29,090 nucleotides of DNA from an uncultured Bacilli bacterium (lineage in GTDB: Bacteria; Bacillota_I; Bacilli_A; RF39; UBA660): the NCBI GenBank assembly GCA_947599755.1, contig CANQFO010000005.1:1-29090 (forward strand), in the 5' to 3' direction. This document shows, one piece after another, positions 25,607 through 29,090 of this stretch. Numbering within the stretch: position 1 is the first letter of the stretch; the number at the start of each line of letters is the position of its first letter. The translations under genes and the position numbers were made by a program. The notes under the pieces were generated by a model. The model was not told where the DNA came from. It made no database searches and saw only the letters and a program-made list of their open reading frames with translations.

Positions 25607-26425
25607 TTATCTTTTTTCTTTCTTTTTTGGTTCAGTAATTTGTCGATCGTTCCATTTTCCAGTAGGCTTGTATTTAGAAATATCTTGTTTTTCTTTTAGG
25701 GCTTTTTGAAAATCATTCCATTGGTCATCTGTAAGAATATTTTTAAAGTGATTGTCATAAAAATTATACCAAGCAATATAAGAGGTGGTGGCAGAAATGT
25801 GTCTATGGGCAGTGGCTTTAGGAAAACAAACGCCAAATTTTTTTGTTTGATACATCATGTATTCTAAAGCATATTGTTCTTCTGTTAAATCTATTTTGGA
25901 GGTTTTTCCCATTATCATATCATATCTTTTTTTCCAGATATATGTTTTTAATGTGTCAATTGCTAAATATAGTTCTAGTTCATTTAAATTATTTATTTGT
26001 TCTACATCTTTGATATTTCCTGGGTCTATACCATAGATTCTTTCATTTTCTTGTTCAAAGTTATTCCATATTTCAAAATTTTTAATTTTGTAATTGTTGG
26101 AATAAGCAAGATTTTTTTTTAATTCTTCAATTCTTTTTTTTGGATTTTTTAAATCCCATTCTATAGTGGTCAAAGAAATATTGTTTTCTGAAGGTTTTAT
26201 ATGAAGATCATAGCTACATATGGGTTCATTATTTTGCATTACTTGTTTTAATAAGGGTTTTAGTTGTTTTAATATTTTCTTTTCTTTTTCTGGAACGGAT
26301 ATTATCAGATATTCATCCGCTTTAAATGTAATAATGGCTCCTTTATTTTCTAAATATTTTGTTCCATACTCTTTTTCTATTAAGCTGTATAACTCATGGG
26401 TAGTTTTTATTTCTTTCATGTTCAT
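25607..26425 (-). CDS. Hypothetical protein, 272 residues
   Basis: I do not recognise a characterised family. The protein is soluble, with no signal peptide or membrane helix. The N-terminal half is mixed alpha/beta (IITFKADEYLIISVPEKEKKIL, a long lysine-rich stretch), and the C-terminal half is helical and aromatic, with KKFGVCFPKATAHRHIS, SYIAWYNFYDNHFKNILTDDQW and a final DISKYKPTGKWND. The last part resembles stretches I recall from uncharacterised proteins of gut Bacillota, but no function follows. ATG 26425 has a very good AAAGGAGG (minus, 26428-26435). Its extended -10 promoter lies about 100 bases upstream, leaving a leader with a possible 13-codon uORF. It is next to a hairpin element and a KilA-N remnant downstream of tRNA-Thr, so it may be cargo of an old insertion. 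Confidence 0.75.
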   Translation of the reverse strand: MNMKEIKTTHELYSLIEKEYGTKYLENKGAIITFKADEYLIISVPEKEKKILKQLKPLLKQVMQNNEPICSYDLHIKPSENNISLTTIEWDLKNPKKRIEELKKNLAYSNNYKIKNFEIWNNFEQENERIYGIDPGNIKDVEQINNLNELELYLAIDTLKTYIWKKRYDMIMGKTSKIDLTEEQYALEYMMYQTKKFGVCFPKATAHRHISATTSYIAWYNFYDNHFKNILTDDQWNDFQKALKEKQDISKYKPTGKWNDRQITEPKKKEKR

Positions 26426-26462
26426 TGCCTCCTTTAACTATTAAAAATTTTTCTTGTTCTCT

Positions 26463-26504
26463 CTATAATATTTTTTCGTTTTTTTCTATATTACTTATTA
26501 TCAT
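26463..26504 (-). CDS. Possible 13-codon leader ORF ahead of the 25607 gene
   Basis: ATG at 26504 (minus) is preceded by AAAGG at 5-base spacing and ends in TAG at 26463-26465, giving MIISNIEKNEKIL. It sits in the predicted leader between the promoter and ATG 26425. It could be a translated uORF or chance in AT-rich DNA. Confidence 0.25.
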   Translation of the reverse strand: MIISNIEKNEKIL

Positions 26505-26528
26505 TAAAACCTTTTTTCCTTACACAGT

Positions 26529-26537
26529 ATTATAGCA
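26529..26537 (-). promoter_or_regulatory. Promoter (extended -10) of the 25607 gene
   Basis: On the minus strand TGC plus a perfect TATAAT (26537-26529). The -35 is poor. The predicted start near 26522 gives a leader of about 97 bases. Confidence 0.55.
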
Positions 26538-26561
26538 TAACTCTTTATAAAATAATATATC

Positions 26562-26579
26562 TTCCCGAGTTTGACAGTT
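26562..26579 (+). repeat. Solitary copy of the hairpin element's end repeat
   Basis: An 18-base copy (TTCCCGAGTTTGACAGTT) identical to 26600-26617, in direct orientation 38 bases upstream. It ends just before the promoter of the 25607 gene and looks like a leftover end of a second element. Confidence 0.85.
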
Positions 26580-26601
26580 AAAATAATAAAAAAACATCAT
26601 T

Positions 26602-26686
26602 CCCGAGTTTGACAGTTGATGAAATGAAAAAAGTCTAATTTTTGCTTAAAATAGGCTTTTCTTTTTGATCAACTGTCAAATTCGGG
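26602..26686. repeat. 85-bp hairpin element with 19-bp terminal inverted repeats (MITE-like)
   Basis: The left arm CCCGAGTTTGACAGTTGAT (26602-26620) and the right arm ATCAACTGTCAAATTCGGG (26668-26686) are inverted copies with one difference, which is a G-U pair in plus-strand RNA. Inside is a second inverted pair, AAAAGTCTA (26629-26637) and TAGGCTTTT (26652-26660), with one G-U, and a small loop. The whole could fold as one long stem. It codes for nothing. The right end coincides with the point where KilA-N similarity stops. The flanks share only a TT, so a target duplication is not proven. A small non-autonomous insertion or a regulatory RNA hairpin are the options. Confidence 0.8.
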
Positions 26687-26825
26687 TTATAACATTAGCA
26701 GGATTTTCAAGATTAGAATATTTTGCTAAATCAGTTAATGATATATAGTCGGTATTACCAATTCTTAAAATACCTATTTTATTGTTATTAACGTTTATTT
26801 CTGTTCTAATTAACTATTTTTTCAT
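26676..26825 (-). pseudogene. KilA-N domain protein remnant (5' end only, amber stop at codon 4, truncated by hairpin element)
   Basis: KilA-N is a DNA-binding domain of phage and mobile-element proteins. On the minus strand the ATG at 26825 has AAGGA (26836-26832) six bases ahead and an extended -10-like TGATAAAAT (26858-26850) further upstream. The frame reads MKK, then TAG (26816-26814), then continues in the same frame with an IGILRIGNTDYISLTDLAKYSN segment and ENPANVI. YISLTDLAKY.N.E.P..VI is the hallmark start of KilA-N domains. Similarity stops at about 26687, exactly where the hairpin element begins, and a TGA follows at 26678-26676. The rest of the domain is not found on the other side of the element. 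So the gene is dead twice: an early nonsense codon and a truncation. The KilA-N identification is from motif memory and is short. Confidence 0.7.
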
Positions 26826-26875
26826 TTTTTTTCCTTAATTACTAAAATCATTTTATCATAAATTATTGGATATTA

Positions 26876-26901
26876 AAACTCGAACTAAAAAGTCCGAGTT
26901 T
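26876..26901. repeat. Hairpin between tRNA-Thr and the KilA-N remnant
   Basis: AAACTCGAACT (26876-26886) pairs with AGTCCGAGTTT (26891-26901): 11 bp with one mismatch and an AAAA loop. Read on the minus strand it follows the tRNA by 10 bases and is followed by TTTTAAT, so it may be the tRNA terminator. Its CCGAGTTTG (26894-26902) matches the core of the hairpin element end. Confidence 0.6.
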
Positions 26902-26911
26902 GGTATCAATC

Positions 26912-26987
26912 TGGTGCCGATTAAAGGATTTGAACCTTCGACCTACTCATTACGAATGAGTTGCTCTACCAACTGAGCTAAATCGGC
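26912..26987 (-). tRNA. tRNA-Thr (anticodon CGT)
   Basis: A 76-base cloverleaf on the minus strand. The acceptor stem GCCGATT/AATCGGC is perfect, the D arm is GCTC..GAGC with AGTTGGTAGA, and the anticodon stem is ACTCA/TGAGT around loop TTCGTAA, anticodon CGT, which reads ACG (Thr). The T arm is GAAGG-TTCAAAT-CCTTT (one G-T pair). The 3' ACCA is encoded. It is alone, not in a tRNA cluster. Its 3' side carries the KilA-N remnant, which is a common place for integrated elements. Confidence 0.97.
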
Positions 26988-27005
26988 ATGTTTTTGTATG
27001 AGTAG

Positions 27006-27035
27006 ATTTTATCATGAATTTAAAATGAATGTCAA
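27006..27035 (-). promoter_or_regulatory. Promoter of tRNA-Thr
   Basis: On the minus strand a perfect TTGACA (27035-27030), an 18-base spacer and TAAAAT (27011-27006), the latter preceded by TGA. Confidence 0.8.
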
Positions 27036-27117
27036 TTGCTATTTTTTGAGAAGAATTTCTATTTAATGTAGAAATAACAATATGAAATCATTAAAAATTA
27101 ATCTATATAGCTTTTGT

Positions 27118-27146
27118 TTTACAATCCTATGTGTTTATGCTATAAT
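27118..27146 (+). promoter_or_regulatory. Promoter of the P-type ATPase gene
   Basis: TTTACA (27118-27123), an exact 17-base spacer and TATAAT (27141-27146) preceded by TGC. The best full promoter in the window; divergent from the tRNA promoter. Confidence 0.85.
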
Positions 27147-27178
27147 GGTGATAATTAGTATACTAGATTGGAGGATTT

Positions 27179-29090
27179 ATGAAGCAATGGTATTCGATGG
27201 ATCAGGAGCAATTATTTAAGGAATTTTCTACTGATTTAAATGGATTAAGTTCATCAGATGCAAAAAAAAGATTACTGAAAGATGGGAAAAATGAGCTTCC
27301 TCAGAAAAAAAGTATAACTATTTTTGAAATTATTTTTTCTGAATTATGTGATCCAATTGTATTATTATTAATTGTTGCGATTGTGGTTTCATTTTTTGTG
27401 GGAGAAAAAGTCGATGCTATTGCGATTACTTTTATTGTATTTGTTGATTTAGTTATGGGAACCTATCAAGAAAATAAGGCAAATCATACTGCAGATGCTT
27501 TATCTAAATTGGTTGCGATGAAATCTAGGGTTTTGCGTGATCAAAAAGAAGTTATTATTGATTCAAAGGAATTAGTAAGGGGAGATATTGTTTTTTTAGA
27601 ATCAGGAGATAAAATTTCTGCGGATATGCGTATTCTTGATGCTCATAATTTAACAGTAGATGAATCTGTGTTGACAGGGGAAAGTTTACAGGTTCAGAAA
27701 AATGCGGAAAATTTGGAGGAGGCCCTTTTTCTTACTGATCAAAATAATATGTTGTTTGCTGGTACTACAATTGTTACAGGGCGGGTTAAGGCTTTGGTTG
27801 TTTCTACGGGTATTTTTACTGAAATTGGAAAAATTGCTGAAAGTATTCAGAATACGAAAGAAGAGAAATCTCCATTAACGATACGTATTGAGAAATTTTC
27901 TAGGCAAATTAGTTTATTCATTTTAGTTATTGCATTTATTCTTACTTTTCTTTTACTTCATAAAAATGTTGGTTATCATGAGTTGTTTTTATCTGTTATT
28001 GCGTTAGCTGTTTCTGCTATGCCGGAAGGTCTTCCTCTTGCTCTTACTATGGCTTTGACTATTGCTTCTAATAAGATGGCGAAGAAGAAGGTTGTAGCTA
28101 AAAAGTTACATTCTATTGAATCTTTGGGAAGTTGTACTGTTATTGCTTCTGATAAAACTGGTACTTTAACAGTTAATGAGCAAACTGCTAAGAAAATTCT
28201 TTTGCCTAATGATTTAGAATATACTATTACGGGAGTTGGATATAATTATGAAGGAAATGTCGTAGGAAAACATTTGTCTTATGCGAAGGAATTGGCATTT
28301 TATGGAGTAATTAATAATGAAGCAACAATGACTAAAGAGGAGTGCTTTGGTGATTCTATTGATTTAGCTTTTCTTACTTTAGGGAAGAAGTTATCGATAA
28401 AAACAGATAATATTCATATTTTAGAAAAAATTCCTTATGAATCTGAAAATAAGTATTCAGCTGTTTTTTATGAAAAAGATGGAGATATTTATTGTACAGT
28501 TAAGGGGTCATTGGAAAAAATAGTTTCTTTTTGTCGAGATGTTCAACTTTTTACTGGTAAAGATTCGTTTCAAAAGCTTGAAAGACAAAATGAACGATTA
28601 GCAGGAGAGGGATATCGAGTTATTGCTATTGCGAATGGTAAAGTTAAAAAGAAGGATAATTATACGGAAGAAGATATTTCTCAACTTACTTTTATGGGAA
28701 TGGTAGGGTTTATTGATCCTATTCGTAAAGAAGTTATTTCTTCTATTAAGCAATGTCGTTTGGCTGGTATTAAGGTTTTGATGATTACTGGGGATCATCC
28801 TCTTACTGCTTTTGCGATTGCTAAAGATTTGAAGTTAACTTCTGATATGAATAAAGTGACTACAGGAAGAGATGTAGATATTTATTTAGAAAAGGGAGAG
28901 CAAGAATTTGATGAATTTGTTCGTTCTAAATGTGTTTTTACTCGAGTTAGTCCTTTGCAAAAGTTGAAGATAGTAGAATCTTTGAAAAGGCAAGGGGAAT
29001 TTGTTGCGGTTACAGGTGATGGGGTAAATGATGCACCTGCTTTACGTAGTGCTAATATTGGTGTTGCTATGGGAAGTGGTACGGATATTG
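27179..29090 (+). CDS. P-type cation-transporting ATPase, P2/calcium type (3' partial)
   Basis: An ATP-driven membrane cation pump, cut by the window edge after about 637 codons; the full protein should be about 850-900 residues. Visible in order: N-terminal cation ATPase domain (WYSMDQEQLFKEF..LNGLSSSDAKKRLLKDGKNELP), the actuator-domain TGES loop (VDESVLTGES), the transmembrane metal site PEGLP in SAMPEGLPLALTMAL, the phosphorylation site SDKTGTLT, the nucleotide-binding domain, and the hinge TGDGVNDAPALRSANIGVAMG. PEGLP with those surroundings is typical of P2A/P2B-like calcium pumps of Bacillota; calcium export is likely but other ions cannot be excluded. ATG 27179 has GGAGGA (27170-27175) close ahead. 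It has its own strong promoter. Confidence 0.93.
   Translation, partial: MKQWYSMDQEQLFKEFSTDLNGLSSSDAKKRLLKDGKNELPQKKSITIFEIIFSELCDPIVLLLIVAIVVSFFVGEKVDAIAITFIVFVDLVMGTYQENKANHTADALSKLVAMKSRVLRDQKEVIIDSKELVRGDIVFLESGDKISADMRILDAHNLTVDESVLTGESLQVQKNAENLEEALFLTDQNNMLFAGTTIVTGRVKALVVSTGIFTEIGKIAESIQNTKEEKSPLTIRIEKFSRQISLFILVIAFILTFLLLHKNVGYHELFLSVIALAVSAMPEGLPLALTMALTIASNKMAKKKVVAKKLHSIESLGSCTVIASDKTGTLTVNEQTAKKILLPNDLEYTITGVGYNYEGNVVGKHLSYAKELAFYGVINNEATMTKEECFGDSIDLAFLTLGKKLSIKTDNIHILEKIPYESENKYSAVFYEKDGDIYCTVKGSLEKIVSFCRDVQLFTGKDSFQKLERQNERLAGEGYRVIAIANGKVKKKDNYTEEDISQLTFMGMVGFIDPIRKEVISSIKQCRLAGIKVLMITGDHPLTAFAIAKDLKLTSDMNKVTTGRDVDIYLEKGEQEFDEFVRSKCVFTRVSPLQKLKIVESLKRQGEFVAVTGDGVNDAPALRSANIGVAMGSGTDI

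Noticed and set aside
26571..26614. TTGACA inside each copy of the end repeat as outward promoters
   Set aside because: Perfect -35 hexamers at 26571 and 26609, but no -10 at 16-18 bases downstream on the plus strand.
26436..26987. att site duplication of the tRNA-Thr 3' end
   Set aside because: I could not find a second copy of the tRNA 3' sequence in the window.
1..29090. CRISPR array, tandem repeats, riboswitch, toxin-antitoxin or restriction-modification genes
   Set aside because: None seen on reading both strands; the only repeats are those near 26.5-26.9 kb.

Overview
The window is a 29 kb, very AT-rich chromosomal segment from a Gram-positive-type bacterium, most likely an uncultured low-GC Bacillota of the Bacilli/Erysipelotrichia/RF39 kind. 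That placement is inference. It rests on a Bacillus-type DnaB replication initiator (not the helicase), a CBS-domain family II pyrophosphatase, strong AGGAGG ribosome binding sites, intrinsic terminators with long T tracts, a tRNA with encoded CCA, and TGA used as a normal stop (for example at 13250-13252), which argues against the mycoplasma code. Most of the window is ordinary, tightly packed housekeeping DNA. The accessory-looking part is the 0.5 kb beside the tRNA gene at about 26.4-26.9 kb.

Layout. 1-1811: end of a type IV pilus/competence-type operon (GspF/PilC platform protein cut by the window edge, then prepilin peptidase). 2013-4030: dnaB and an HD-domain phosphohydrolase, closed by a strong terminator. 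4101-8172: operon of CBS-pyrophosphatase, DUF368/PopT-type lipid carrier transporter, UppP and a ZIP metal transporter, closed by a terminator. 8299-14716: sugar kinase of the GHMP family, a Glf-like FAD enzyme, a GT-C-like membrane glycosyltransferase, a PF06541-type membrane protein and a phosphomannomutase/phosphoglucomutase; this looks like a surface glycan or glycolipid pathway. 14908-16938: HelD/UvrD-like ATPase. 16946-20361, minus strand: a SpoVB/MurJ-like flippase, then an OmpR-type response regulator and its histidine kinase. 20541-25508: a membrane-anchored acidic protein of unknown function, mtaB, recD2 and a 55-residue methionine-rich membrane peptide. 25607-26987, minus strand: an orphan 272-residue protein with a leader carrying a possible uORF, an 85-bp hairpin element with an additional copy of its end, a KilA-N gene remnant and tRNA-Thr(CGT). 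27179-end: a P-type cation ATPase cut by the window edge.

Together, the undecaprenyl carrier genes (PopT-like, UppP), the sugar-activating and glycosyltransferase genes and the flippase suggest that roughly 4.1-14.7 kb plus 19.1-20.4 kb serves envelope polymer synthesis. No complete new system such as a defence island or CRISPR array is visible. The best candidates for something undescribed are the hairpin/KilA-N scar next to tRNA-Thr, the uncharacterised sugar kinase pathway and three unrecognised proteins (20541, 25341, 25607).
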